Shown piece after piece: positions 1 to 6,969 of a stretch of 38,249 nucleotides of DNA. Position 1 is the stretch's first letter. The number at the start of each line of letters is the position of its first letter. The notes beneath the pieces were generated by a model. The model had not been told where the DNA came from. It searched no databases and worked only from the letters and a program-made list of their open reading frames with translations. Where the stretch lies: positions 1 to 38,249 of the IMG/VR virus record IMGVR_UViG_3300023178_000117; one strand, written 5' to 3'. Position numbers and translations under genes: made by a program. The stretch comes from a virus.

Positions 1-1212
1 AGAGAAGCTGGTATCTATTCAGTCTTTGTTTATAAAGATCCATTAGATTGTAGCGATCCTTTGAATGATGCTACTTGTCCTGGATATGCTGCAGCACTAC
101 AAGAACAACAAGAGGCAATGTTGGCCGAACAACTGGCAATGGCGGAGATGACAAATGATGACACGGGAACAATTGAAGAAGTTAATGAAACTCCACGTAC
201 TGAGGAAATTGTTGAAGAAGTCCAACCAGAACCAGAACCAGTAGCGGAGGTAGTTGAAGATGTCGTTGAAGAAGTATTGGAAGAGCCCATGGAAGTTGTT
301 GGGGATGTCGAAAGAGAAATATCAAATGACACTCCTGTGGGGGCTGGGAACAGCAGCAGGGTACGCGTCAATCCATTGGATGTGGCTAGAGGAGCTGTTG
401 CTGATGCTGCTGCAGTAGCTGGAAATGCTGTAAGCGGAGCATTAAGTTCAGCATCTCAATCTAACGAAGAAACATCATCATTTGTTATGAATCAGGCTTC
501 TCAGTCTGCATCACAGTCTGCTTCAATGGATCAACAATTAACAGACGATGTTCAATCTGCTGCTGCAGAAAGAAACCAAGAGAACCTACTAGAGTTGGAT
601 CAAACAGTAGCATCAGTTGAAGCTAATGTAGCGGCTGCACTACAGAGTGTTGAGGAAGCCAATCAGACATCTATTCAAGCAACAGATAATCTAATAGAAC
701 AAGCATTATCATCTACTGTTGTAAATCTTGAAATGCAGCAGGAACAAATAGATGCAACTTCAGATGAGAAGTTTTTAGAGATGCAGCTAGCTTCACTTGA
801 CATACCAGAAAACGTTTTACAGTTAGAAGTGATTGTCGATGATTATTCTGCTAATGTTGTTAATGAAACATTAAATAACATTATTAACACACTTACTAAT
901 CCATCATTTGAATTGCGAGTAGAAGAACAAGAAGAAGAACTAAGTGAACCACTATCTACAGGTGAGGAAGCTGATTTAGTTTCTAAGGCATTTGCTGGTA
1001 GTGATGATGAAGATGCTAGGTCAGCATTACTTGGCTACAACCCTTTGTTTAGTCAATACGAACAACCACAAATGGCAGATGCTGATTTTTATAAACCCAA
1101 GGACATATATCCTGAACAAGAAAATTACGATAACCCCAACGCTAGATTTTTTAATGGTGCCAGTGACGAAAAACATAGAGCGATGGTAAGACAACAATAC
1201 GAGAGGAACTAA
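1..1212 (+). CDS. Virion structural protein, 5'-truncated at window edge
   Basis: The reading frame is open from base 1, so the true start lies upstream of the window. The first visible residues contain a DPLDCSDPLNDATCPGY stretch, of the Cys-containing PL-D--CPGY type found as repeats in large structural proteins of marine T4-like phages. The middle is an acidic E/P/V-rich stretch followed by long Ala/Ser/Gln-rich helical segments. The C-terminus has aromatic and proline-rich FYKPKDIYPEQ, followed by MVRQQYERN. No enzyme motif is seen. It is followed one base later by a coiled-coil protein gene, which suits a virion-assembly block. The exact location in the virion is unknown. Confidence 0.75.
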   Translation, partial: REAGIYSVFVYKDPLDCSDPLNDATCPGYAAALQEQQEAMLAEQLAMAEMTNDDTGTIEEVNETPRTEEIVEEVQPEPEPVAEVVEDVVEEVLEEPMEVVGDVEREISNDTPVGAGNSSRVRVNPLDVARGAVADAAAVAGNAVSGALSSASQSNEETSSFVMNQASQSASQSASMDQQLTDDVQSAAAERNQENLLELDQTVASVEANVAAALQSVEEANQTSIQATDNLIEQALSSTVVNLEMQQEQIDATSDEKFLEMQLASLDIPENVLQLEVIVDDYSANVVNETLNNIINTLTNPSFELRVEEQEEELSEPLSTGEEADLVSKAFAGSDDEDARSALLGYNPLFSQYEQPQMADADFYKPKDIYPEQENYDNPNARFFNGASDEKHRAMVRQQYERN

Positions 1213-1213
1213 A

Positions 1214-1909
1214 ATGGCAGAATTTGAATTTGCTGGTACAACATTTAGAGGTGGCAAAATGTTTGCAGTACTGACTGCACTGTCAACTCTTGGCGGTGGA
1301 GCTTGGGCTGGTTTTGAGTTCTACAAAGACTATATGGATATGAAAGAGATTATCCAGAACATAGACATTGATGCTATTGCAGCAGAGAATGCTCTAGTAG
1401 TACAAAAGCTAGATGAATCGATGCTAAGAATTGATGAAGCTATTACTTATACTAGAGACATTAAAAATGATCTAAAAGATGATCTTCTAAAGATGGAAGG
1501 TACACTTGATCGTTTAGATGCAAAGGTTGATGAAGCTGTTGACAATACAAAGGCATCAATAGAAACTTTTGAAATCAAGACTGAGAACACAATTGATAAG
1601 TTTGAAGATAAGACAAAAGCTCAATTAGATGAAGCAGAAGCTGATCTGAAAGAAGCCCAAGATGAACTAGAAGAGATGTCAAACAATCTAAAGCTAGAGC
1701 TTGAAAAGATCAGAGACACTATGGGTGAAATCAGATCTGAAACATCTGCAACTCTAAGAGATGTTGAAATGACTATGAGAGAATCAGAAAAAGATACACG
1801 TGATGTGATGAAAGAGACCAGGGCTGATCTAGAGTTCAAGATGGATGAACTTGAAACCGATATAAAAGAAACTATAGAAGAAGCACTTGATAACCCACTC
1901 AATGACTAA
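1214..1909 (+). CDS. Membrane-anchored coiled-coil protein, probable virion component
   Basis: The protein has 231 residues. After a short N-terminus there is one hydrophobic Gly/Ala-rich segment (about residues 16-37). Nearly all the rest is charged heptad-like helix rich in Asp, Glu, Lys and Leu, typical of a long coiled coil. The start is one base after the upstream stop, so the two genes are translationally coupled. Its place beside a structural gene suggests a virion or lysis-associated role, but I recognise no named family. Its codon use looks like its neighbours. Confidence 0.7.
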   Translation: MAEFEFAGTTFRGGKMFAVLTALSTLGGGAWAGFEFYKDYMDMKEIIQNIDIDAIAAENALVVQKLDESMLRIDEAITYTRDIKNDLKDDLLKMEGTLDRLDAKVDEAVDNTKASIETFEIKTENTIDKFEDKTKAQLDEAEADLKEAQDELEEMSNNLKLELEKIRDTMGEIRSETSATLRDVEMTMRESEKDTRDVMKETRADLEFKMDELETDIKETIEEALDNPLND

Positions 1910-1914
1910 TAACT

Positions 1915-1922
1915 GATAAATA
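1915..1922 (+). promoter_or_regulatory. T4-type late promoter-like octamer (GATAAATA)
   Basis: GATAAATA differs from the T4 late consensus TATAAATA at one base. It lies 20 bases before the ATG at 1942 and is followed by a strong AAGGAGAG ribosome-binding site. The downstream gene looks structural, which fits late control. The one-base deviation and AT-richness keep confidence modest. Confidence 0.4.
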
Positions 1923-1941
1923 CCTTTGAAGGAGAGAAGGT

Positions 1942-2406
1942 ATGATTGATCCAGTTACTGCAATTGGGTTGGCTACGTCTGCGTATAATGGAATCAAGAG
2001 TGCTATAGCCACCGGTAGAGAAATTCAAGATATGGGATCACAACTTGGCCAGTGGGCCAAAGCCATAAGTGATCTTGACTATGCCCATCAAAAAGCAGAG
2101 AAGCCACCTTGGTACAAAGCTCTTGGTGGTGGTGTTCAGGCCAATGCAATGGAAGTCTGGATGCACAAGAAAAAAGCACAGGATATGAGAGAAGAGCTCC
2201 GTTCGTATATTTCTCTTTACTACGGGCCTTCGGCTTGGGACGAAATCGTATCAATAGAAGCTCAGATGCGTAAAGCCCAAAAAGAAGAAATTTATCGCAA
2301 AGAGGAATTAAAACAATCTATTATAGAGTGGTCGCTTGGTATACTTTGTTTTGTATTAGGGGTTTCAATATTAGGTGGTATTACATACTTAGCTTATATA
2401 GGATAA
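1942..2406 (+). CDS. Virion-associated protein with C-terminal membrane segment
   Basis: The protein has 154 residues and a strong AAGGAGAG site upstream. The N-terminal half is a helical region with conserved-looking MIDPVTAIGLATSAYN and PPWYKALGGG motifs. A charged helix follows, and a hydrophobic segment occupies about residues 131-152. It sits downstream of two structural-type genes and is immediately followed (TAAATG) by a tiny ORF. I associate this N-terminus with structural-region proteins of marine T4-like phages, but no biochemical function is known to me. Confidence 0.65.
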   Translation: MIDPVTAIGLATSAYNGIKSAIATGREIQDMGSQLGQWAKAISDLDYAHQKAEKPPWYKALGGGVQANAMEVWMHKKKAQDMREELRSYISLYYGPSAWDEIVSIEAQMRKAQKEEIYRKEELKQSIIEWSLGILCFVLGVSILGGITYLAYIG

Positions 2407-2544
2407 ATGGAAATAAAACAATGTAAACTTACCAGAAGATGGATTGTCTACGATGACAAGGGATACATTGTTGTGATCACTTCACACAAAAGAATTGCTG
2501 TAAATTTATTTAAAAAAGGTAAAAATGTTAGCGCTAACATTTGA
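2407..2544 (+). CDS. Small hypothetical protein, 45 aa
   Basis: The ATG directly follows the upstream TAA, so it probably depends on translational coupling. It encodes a 45-residue basic protein with a WIVYDDKGYIVVITSHKRIAVN core that could form a small beta-hairpin. The last codons lie inside a 20-bp perfect palindrome, and the TGA stop overlaps its edge. No family is recognised. Confidence 0.55.
   Translation: MEIKQCKLTRRWIVYDDKGYIVVITSHKRIAVNLFKKGKNVSANI
2523..2542. promoter_or_regulatory. 20-bp perfect palindrome, LacI/GntR-type operator or hairpin
   Basis: AAATGTTAGCGCTAACATTT is a perfect 20-bp palindrome at the end of the 45-aa gene, 41 bases before the next start codon. It matches ATGTTA-N4-TAACAT, the operator pattern known for E. 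coli GntR/IdnR (LacI family). As RNA it could form an 8-bp stem with a tetraloop, but no U-tract follows. An operator is my preferred reading; the regulator is unknown. Confidence 0.5.
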
Positions 2545-2583
2545 TATATAACGCATCCCTTCCACATAAGTTAAGGAGATGTT

Positions 2584-2832
2584 ATGTGTTCCCCATTCGT
2601 CCGTAAAGAAGCAAATCGATTAAATTGGATTATCAAAGGAAAACTTATCGACAAATCTTGGTCCGATGAAGATGTAGAAAAAACCTATCATTCATATACG
2701 AAACGATTATGGGGTAACAACGAAAACTATCTCCATGAAGGTGGTTTCGAACAGGCATGGAAGGTCAGAGAAGCAGAAATGCTACAAGAAGACGTTAAAC
2801 ATGTAGCTGTTCTTGGCGGTCACTACGACTAA
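2584..2832 (+). CDS. Hypothetical protein, 82 aa
   Basis: It is preceded by a TAAGGAGAT ribosome-binding site 4-11 bases upstream of the ATG. It encodes 82 mostly helical charged residues with many aromatic positions and a C-terminal VAVLGGHYD. No motif or family is recognised. It lies downstream of the 20-bp palindrome and upstream of a consensus promoter, at the start of the short-gene block. Confidence 0.65.
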   Translation: MCSPFVRKEANRLNWIIKGKLIDKSWSDEDVEKTYHSYTKRLWGNNENYLHEGGFEQAWKVREAEMLQEDVKHVAVLGGHYD

Positions 2833-2860
2833 AAAAAATCAAAAAAATTCATTTTCCGGG

Positions 2861-2898
2861 TTGACATCAGATCAACAATGCCCTATATTATTAATATA
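2861..2898 (+). promoter_or_regulatory. Sigma-70-like promoter with dyad over the -10
   Basis: TTGACA (2861-2866), a 17-base spacer and TATATT (2884-2889). The -10 is the left arm of a perfect 15-bp dyad TATATTA-T-TAATATA (2884-2898). A short leader with GAAGGAGA leads to the ATG at 2920. At least four similar sites occur in the window. Confidence 0.85.
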
Positions 2899-2919
2899 AG
2901 GTAATGAAGGAGATATATC

Positions 2920-3159
2920 ATGACTTACAATTGGATGGTTACGGCTACTAATGCAAAAGGCGATTTCTTTGAGGAGTATTTCGTAGAAGCTAAAGAAGCT
3001 GATATTCGTCATAAGCAACTTTATAATGAAGTTGATGATCGTGGTCTTTGGAAGTGGGGATCTATTCGTACGACTAATATGGATACAATGCGAGCTGATC
3101 TTATCACGGGTATCTTGGGTCAGTCTCGTGAAGGACAAGTTCCTAATTGTGTAGCATAG
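2920..3159 (+). CDS. Hypothetical protein, 79 aa, early-type
   Basis: It is the first gene behind a strong sigma-70-like promoter, with a GAAGGAG site upstream. It encodes 79 residues, opening MTYNWMVTATNAKGD and continuing with an EEYFVEAKEADIRHKQLYNE helix. It resembles the many small host-takeover proteins of T4-like phages in size and promoter, but no family is recognised. The stop codon immediately precedes a structured-RNA-like element. Confidence 0.65.
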   Translation: MTYNWMVTATNAKGDFFEEYFVEAKEADIRHKQLYNEVDDRGLWKWGSIRTTNMDTMRADLITGILGQSREGQVPNCVA

Positions 3160-3303
3160 GAGACTATTTACCGGATGCGTCCGTGTGGAGGACCCGGCCG
3201 GCTAAAAGCACCATTGTTAGTTTCAATCAATCTAGAGCGGCAACGTCAATAAGGCCGTGCAGGGCGATTGGAGATACTAGGGGCGTATTCGGTAAATAGT
3301 CTT
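3160..3303 (+). ncRNA. Structured RNA candidate closed by a 23-bp helix
   Basis: This 157-base gap between genes has no ORF. Bases 3160-3182 pair with 3281-3303 over 23 consecutive positions with no mismatch: 19 Watson-Crick and 4 G-U pairs (3160/3303, 3174/3289, 3177/3286, 3180/3283). Wobble pairs suggest the structure acts as RNA. Inside, 3237-3241 can pair with 3254-3258 and 3224-3228 with 3266-3270. The interior is GC-richer than the genes around it. The helix ends just before the AAGGAG of the next gene, so it could be a processed small RNA or a translation-controlling leader. It matches no RNA class I know. Confidence 0.6.
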
Positions 3304-3316
3304 GAAGGAGATTAAG

Positions 3317-3523
3317 ATGAGAACTGTACACTATGTAGGAATGGATTATGCTACCTATCAACGTGCTCGTCGCGTTTGGGGAGGTCCAGCATATTATCAC
3401 AAGTGGATGGACGATCGTGTTTGGACTGAGGTTGGTGATAGCGATGTTGTTGTCGTCGGCGATCCTACTCATCGTCAATATGTTTGGGATGCTTCTGCAG
3501 TTAGTAAGGAGTATACAGATTGA
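3317..3523 (+). CDS. Hypothetical protein, 68 aa
   Basis: I chose the ATG at 3317 because AAGGAG lies six bases upstream; an in-frame TTG at 3302 would place that site inside the gene. It encodes 68 residues rich in Tyr, Trp and Arg with a VVVVGDPTHRQYVW segment near the end. No family is recognised. It sits directly behind the 23-bp-stem RNA element and overlaps the next gene by four bases. Confidence 0.6.
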   Translation: MRTVHYVGMDYATYQRARRVWGGPAYYHKWMDDRVWTEVGDSDVVVVGDPTHRQYVWDASAVSKEYTD

Positions 3524-3753
3524 CACCTCAAGAAATACATGAATATAAACTATCATGGAGACCTGGCTATACTGTCAGGCTCCATTCTGATTTAGAATCA
3601 CAAGGCAAGGATTGGTGTAAGCATCATCTTGATAAACCTTATTGGAACTTTACAAAATGGACTGCTGTGTATGAACATACCTTTCATTTTGAAGATGAAG
3701 ACACTGCAAAACTTTTTAAAGAAAATTTTAAAAAATATGCAGATTTAGGTTGA
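3520..3753 (+). CDS. Hypothetical protein, 77 aa (TTG start)
   Basis: It starts with TTG at 3520, overlapping the upstream TGA (TTGA). An AAGGAG site lies eight bases upstream and no ATG exists in the first half of the frame. It encodes 77 residues with many aromatics and a FHFEDEDTAKLFKENFKKY helix at the end, a pattern common in small alpha/beta phage proteins. The function is unknown. Its stop codon lies within the -35 of the next promoter. Confidence 0.6.
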   Translation: MTPQEIHEYKLSWRPGYTVRLHSDLESQGKDWCKHHLDKPYWNFTKWTAVYEHTFHFEDEDTAKLFKENFKKYADLG

Positions 3754-3787
3754 CATTTGAATTCAAATGAACTATATTAATATTATG
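3750..3787 (+). promoter_or_regulatory. Sigma-70-like promoter for the DUF932 gene
   Basis: TTGACA (3750-3755), a 17-base spacer and TATATT (3773-3778), followed by an imperfect version of the dyad seen at 2884. The leader contains GAAGGAGATAT before the ATG at 3807. The spacer closely resembles that of the 28335 promoter (TTGACATTTGA/TTT-CA-ATGAAC). Confidence 0.85.
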
Positions 3788-3806
3788 ATAATGAAGGAGA
3801 TATAAA

Positions 3807-4751
3807 ATGGCACATGAAGTAGAAACAATGGCATATGCGGGTGAAGTTCCATGGCACGGTCTTGGAGTAAAAGTATCTAATGATCTTACGCCAGAACAAA
3901 TTATGGTAAAGGCTGGTTGTGATTGGGAAGTCACCAAAGAGCCTATTATGACAGAATCTGGTATTGCTATTCCGGGTAAGAATGCATTGGTGCGTTCATC
4001 AGATCAAAAGGTATTTGATATCATCGGAGATGATTGGAAACCTGTTCAGAATCGTGAAGCATTTCAATTCTTCTCAGAGTTTGTATTAGCCGGTGAAATG
4101 GAAATGCATACTGCGGGTTCATTAAAAGGTGGTAAGAATGTTTGGTGTCTTGCTAAGGTTAATGAATCTTTTTCTATCAACGGAGATGATCAGATTGATT
4201 CATATCTATTGTTCTCTAATCCACATGAGTATGGTAAAGCCATTGATGTTCGCTTTACACCTATTCGTGTTGTATGTCAAAATACTCTTACATTCTCTTT
4301 ACAGGCTGCATCTAAGAATTTTGTAAAGCTTAATCACCGTACAGTATTTGATCCTGATATGGTTAAGGAATCTCTAGGTATTGCATCTGAGAAGTTTGCA
4401 AAGTATAAAGAGATGGCTGAGTTCTTGTCTTCTCGTAAGTTCTCTACAGAAGCTCTTATTCAATACTACAATGAGGTGTTTCCCTTTACACATAAAGAGC
4501 AGACACCTGTTGAGGTTGCGGATGATCTTTCCAAGAATGCTAAAGCAGCTATGGAAGTTCTCTATACACAACCTGGTGCTCAGTATGCCGAAGGTAGCTG
4601 GTGGCAGGCTCTTAATTCTGTAACCTATCTTACAGATCATGTTATGGGTCGCCAAGCGGATACTCGTATACAGTCTTCATGGTTTGGTATTAATCAAAAC
4701 CGTAAACTTAAAGCTGTTAACAAGGCAGTAGAGTATGCCCGAGCCGCGTGA
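3807..4751 (+). CDS. DUF932 (phage/plasmid-like TIGR03299 type) protein
   Basis: The protein has 314 residues. The N-terminus MAHEVETMAYAGEVPWHGLG and the later DWKPVQNREAFQFFSEFV are hallmarks of the DUF932 / TIGR03299 phage-plasmid family, full length here. The family is widespread on phages and plasmids but has no proven biochemical role that I know. It has a strong promoter, a GAAGGAGA site and early-type position, suggesting high early expression. It is followed by a SWIM zinc-finger gene. Confidence 0.88.
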   Translation: MAHEVETMAYAGEVPWHGLGVKVSNDLTPEQIMVKAGCDWEVTKEPIMTESGIAIPGKNALVRSSDQKVFDIIGDDWKPVQNREAFQFFSEFVLAGEMEMHTAGSLKGGKNVWCLAKVNESFSINGDDQIDSYLLFSNPHEYGKAIDVRFTPIRVVCQNTLTFSLQAASKNFVKLNHRTVFDPDMVKESLGIASEKFAKYKEMAEFLSSRKFSTEALIQYYNEVFPFTHKEQTPVEVADDLSKNAKAAMEVLYTQPGAQYAEGSWWQALNSVTYLTDHVMGRQADTRIQSSWFGINQNRKLKAVNKAVEYARAA

Positions 4752-4762
4752 GGAAAGGTACC

Positions 4763-5008
4763 ATGAGTACATTCTACGGAAAACAAAAGAATGGTCCAAA
4801 AGGGAGAGTGATACCGTCCGAGGTGATTCGGACGGAGAATCACTGGCTTATTGGTACGACATGGACAAAGAATGGATCGACCGGAAATAAATATAGTATT
4901 ACAATGTTCAATAAGGGTTTTGCTTGTAGTTGTCCAGCATGGAAGAAATGCAAGCATATAACTGCTGTCGAAGAACAATTGGCTTATGAAGGAGATTATA
5001 GCACATGA
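4763..5008 (+). CDS. SWIM-type zinc-finger protein, 81 aa
   Basis: I placed the start at ATG 4763 with AGGAAAGG upstream; a GTG at 4748 is less likely. The 81-residue protein has a core FACSCPAWKKCKHI with Cys55, Cys57, Cys63 and His65 in the CxC-x(n)-CxH pattern of SWIM zinc fingers, which bind DNA or protein partners. It follows the DUF932 gene and overlaps the next gene (ATGA). The partner is unknown. Confidence 0.75.
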   Translation: MSTFYGKQKNGPKGRVIPSEVIRTENHWLIGTTWTKNGSTGNKYSITMFNKGFACSCPAWKKCKHITAVEEQLAYEGDYST

Positions 5009-5196
5009 TACCTATTAATTCAAAAAAGGAACCTACTCTATTAGGTAAAATGGAAAACATCGAAGATCTATTTAAGGTTAGTAAAATGGTTGATAATATG
5101 AACCAGGATCTTATTGATTCGGGATTTGATCAATATCAATACATAACGGTCCAACGAGGTAAGAAACTTTACATAGAACGTAAAGAAGGCCCATAG
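5005..5196 (+). CDS. Hypothetical protein, 63 aa
   Basis: It overlaps the upstream stop (ATGA), with a GAAGGAG site inside the preceding gene. The 63 residues include a helical centre (MENIEDLFKVSKMVDNMNQD) and a basic tail. Its stop codon TAG forms part of the loop of an intrinsic terminator, so it is clearly the last gene of this early unit. No family is recognised. Confidence 0.65.
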   Translation: MIPINSKKEPTLLGKMENIEDLFKVSKMVDNMNQDLIDSGFDQYQYITVQRGKKLYIERKEGP

Positions 5197-5210
5197 GGGC
5201 CTTTTTTATT
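5186..5210 (+). terminator. Rho-independent terminator
   Basis: AAGGCCC (5186-5192) pairs with GGGCCTT (5197-5203) around an ATAG loop. Six T residues run from 5202 to 5207. The upstream gene's stop codon sits in the loop. It ends the early operon just before a late promoter. Confidence 0.9.
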
Positions 5211-5212
5211 CA

Positions 5213-5220
5213 TATAAATA
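5213..5220 (+). promoter_or_regulatory. T4-type late promoter TATAAATA
   Basis: There is a perfect match to the T4 late octamer directly after an intrinsic terminator and 28 bases before the ATG at 5248. A gp33-type coactivator is encoded at 36642, so such promoters should be active in this phage. Confidence 0.75.
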
Positions 5221-5247
5221 TAGTAAAAGTTTACAAATGGTGTTTCT

Positions 5248-6201
5248 ATGAAAAGATTTGCATTACATGAAGAATTATTGTCAGAGGCTTCTAATTATGA
5301 ATTAGGCGCAGCATATGAGACTGCTACAGCTTTGCATCTTCATAATAGTACTCATTCTGAAAGAAATACTTCTCCCGAACATTTAGAACGTATTAAAAAG
5401 ATGAAACAGCTTCATGATGAAGCAATGTCTAAATTTTCTCCAGAGAAGCAAAAGGAAATTCTTCAGCGTGGAAAAGATTCTGCTAATGCCTATCTTAAAT
5501 CTTTAAAGACTAATCATGGCATTAATCCCGAAGACGTACATGAAGTTCATCATACATATGCAGGTATTGATTCTCTTGTAGGAAAGAAAGTATCTCAACA
5601 TATGAATCCACATGATGTTGCTATCAAAACAAAGAATGGTAAGCTTCATGGAGCATCTCTAAAATTCTCACCTGGTACTCTTTCTAACAATCCAACAAAA
5701 GCATTTGACAAAATGTCTGGTGAACTTGGTATTAAGACCGACACACATGGTGTTTGGGATCATCACTCCAATAAAGCCGGCCTTAGTGGTATGACTAAGA
5801 AACAAAAGAAAGAAGTAAGAGATAAACCCGAAATAAAAGATGCTAACATGGAAGCAAAGAAGCAATCAGCTTTGCACCATACAGAAGCTTGGAATAATGC
5901 CAAACACGAAGATCATAAAAGATTTTTGCAGCATATTACAAAATCGGATCCGCATATTCCATATGACTACGTTGTAGGTCATAAAGGTGGAACAGCAGAA
6001 CCCATCAAAGATAAACACATTCATAAACTTATTGCCAATGCAAAGTCTCTAAAGGCTACACATAATGGTACTAACTTAGTTCATATTCACGACCATGAAG
6101 GTAATCATGTTATGACATTTGAACATAGACCTACACATGGATCATTTATTTCAACCCAAGTAAATGCAAAGTATGGTTCAGGAAAAGCAAAGGCTAAGTA
6201 A
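5248..6201 (+). CDS. Late-block protein, 317 aa, possible packaged protein
   Basis: It lies behind a TATAAATA promoter and starts MKRFALHEELLSEAS. That N-terminus resembles a T4 capsid-targeting peptide ending in LSE before Ala. The body is unusually rich in His and Lys (HNSTHSER, HEVHHTYAG, HIHDHEGNHVM). A segment near residues 120-150 (HDVAIKTKNGKLHGASLKFSPG) is reminiscent of phage-encoded restriction-like or nuclease-fold proteins, but I cannot confirm catalytic residues. It overlaps the next structural gene by one base (TAATG). The function is unknown. Confidence 0.6.
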   Translation: MKRFALHEELLSEASNYELGAAYETATALHLHNSTHSERNTSPEHLERIKKMKQLHDEAMSKFSPEKQKEILQRGKDSANAYLKSLKTNHGINPEDVHEVHHTYAGIDSLVGKKVSQHMNPHDVAIKTKNGKLHGASLKFSPGTLSNNPTKAFDKMSGELGIKTDTHGVWDHHSNKAGLSGMTKKQKKEVRDKPEIKDANMEAKKQSALHHTEAWNNAKHEDHKRFLQHITKSDPHIPYDYVVGHKGGTAEPIKDKHIHKLIANAKSLKATHNGTNLVHIHDHEGNHVMTFEHRPTHGSFISTQVNAKYGSGKAKAK

Positions 6202-6926
6202 TGGCAACGACAAGATATTTTTCCAATACATTTTATGCTGAGGGGGTAGACATTGCCAAAGGTGTGGTGATGGACGCGTCTCAGCGTAATATATTTGGAA
6301 CGTGTGGTGACACAGCAAACATTGTTACAACTGAATTTAGAACGCCTTGGGAGTTAGCAAGCAACTATATTTTTCCAAGCGCAGCTGCTCAGATGAGTTT
6401 AGTAAGCACCAGTGCTTCAGATACAGCAGTAACTGTTTTAATCTTGGGGTTAGATGCGGATTATAATATTATTCGAGAAACCCAAACTTTAACTGGGACA
6501 ACCCCAATTACAACAGATAATACTTATTTTAGAATTAACGATATTGTTTGTGTAGCAGGAAATGCGGTTGGTGATATAACATTAAGTGTTGGCGCTAATG
6601 TATATGCAAAGATATTGGCTGGAACTGGAAGAGACCAAAAAGCTGTTTATACTGTACCTAAAGGATACTGCTTTTTTCTTCAACGTATTGATGCTTTCTG
6701 TACAGATGCAAATGGTGGTAAAGCAGCAAGATTTAGAAACTTTTTAAGATCACCCAATGGTAGAGAACTCAGAGTAGCCGATACAACATTTTTTGAGAAT
6801 ATGCAAATTCTTAGACAAACACCTTTTAAGTATGATGAAAAGACGGATATTGAAATGCAGCTAAGATCGTTATCCGGTTCAACATTTGGATCTATATTTG
6901 CAGAAGGAATATTAGTAAAACTTTAA
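6201..6926 (+). CDS. Virion structural protein, 241 aa
   Basis: The protein is beta-rich with few charges, opening MATTRYFSNTFYAEG. It contains a LGLDADYNIIRETQTLTGTT segment and a FLQRIDAFCTDANGGKA segment, of a type I recall from structural proteins of marine T4-like phages. It is coupled to the preceding late gene (TAATG). No enzymatic motif is present. It could be a head-decoration or tail-associated protein; the sequence does not say which. Confidence 0.7.
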   Translation: MATTRYFSNTFYAEGVDIAKGVVMDASQRNIFGTCGDTANIVTTEFRTPWELASNYIFPSAAAQMSLVSTSASDTAVTVLILGLDADYNIIRETQTLTGTTPITTDNTYFRINDIVCVAGNAVGDITLSVGANVYAKILAGTGRDQKAVYTVPKGYCFFLQRIDAFCTDANGGKAARFRNFLRSPNGRELRVADTTFFENMQILRQTPFKYDEKTDIEMQLRSLSGSTFGSIFAEGILVKL

Positions 6927-6935
6927 AAAATGTTG

Positions 6936-6964
6936 TTGACAATTGAAATTAAATCAAATATAAT
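6936..6964 (+). promoter_or_regulatory. Perfect-consensus sigma-70 promoter (TTGACA-17-TATAAT)
   Basis: TTGACA 6936-6941, 17-base spacer and TATAAT 6959-6964. Oddly, transcription should start near 6971, at or just after the ATG at 6970. The transcript would then be leaderless or be translated from a later ATG at 7015. Confidence 0.65.
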
Positions 6965-6969
6965 AAGAT

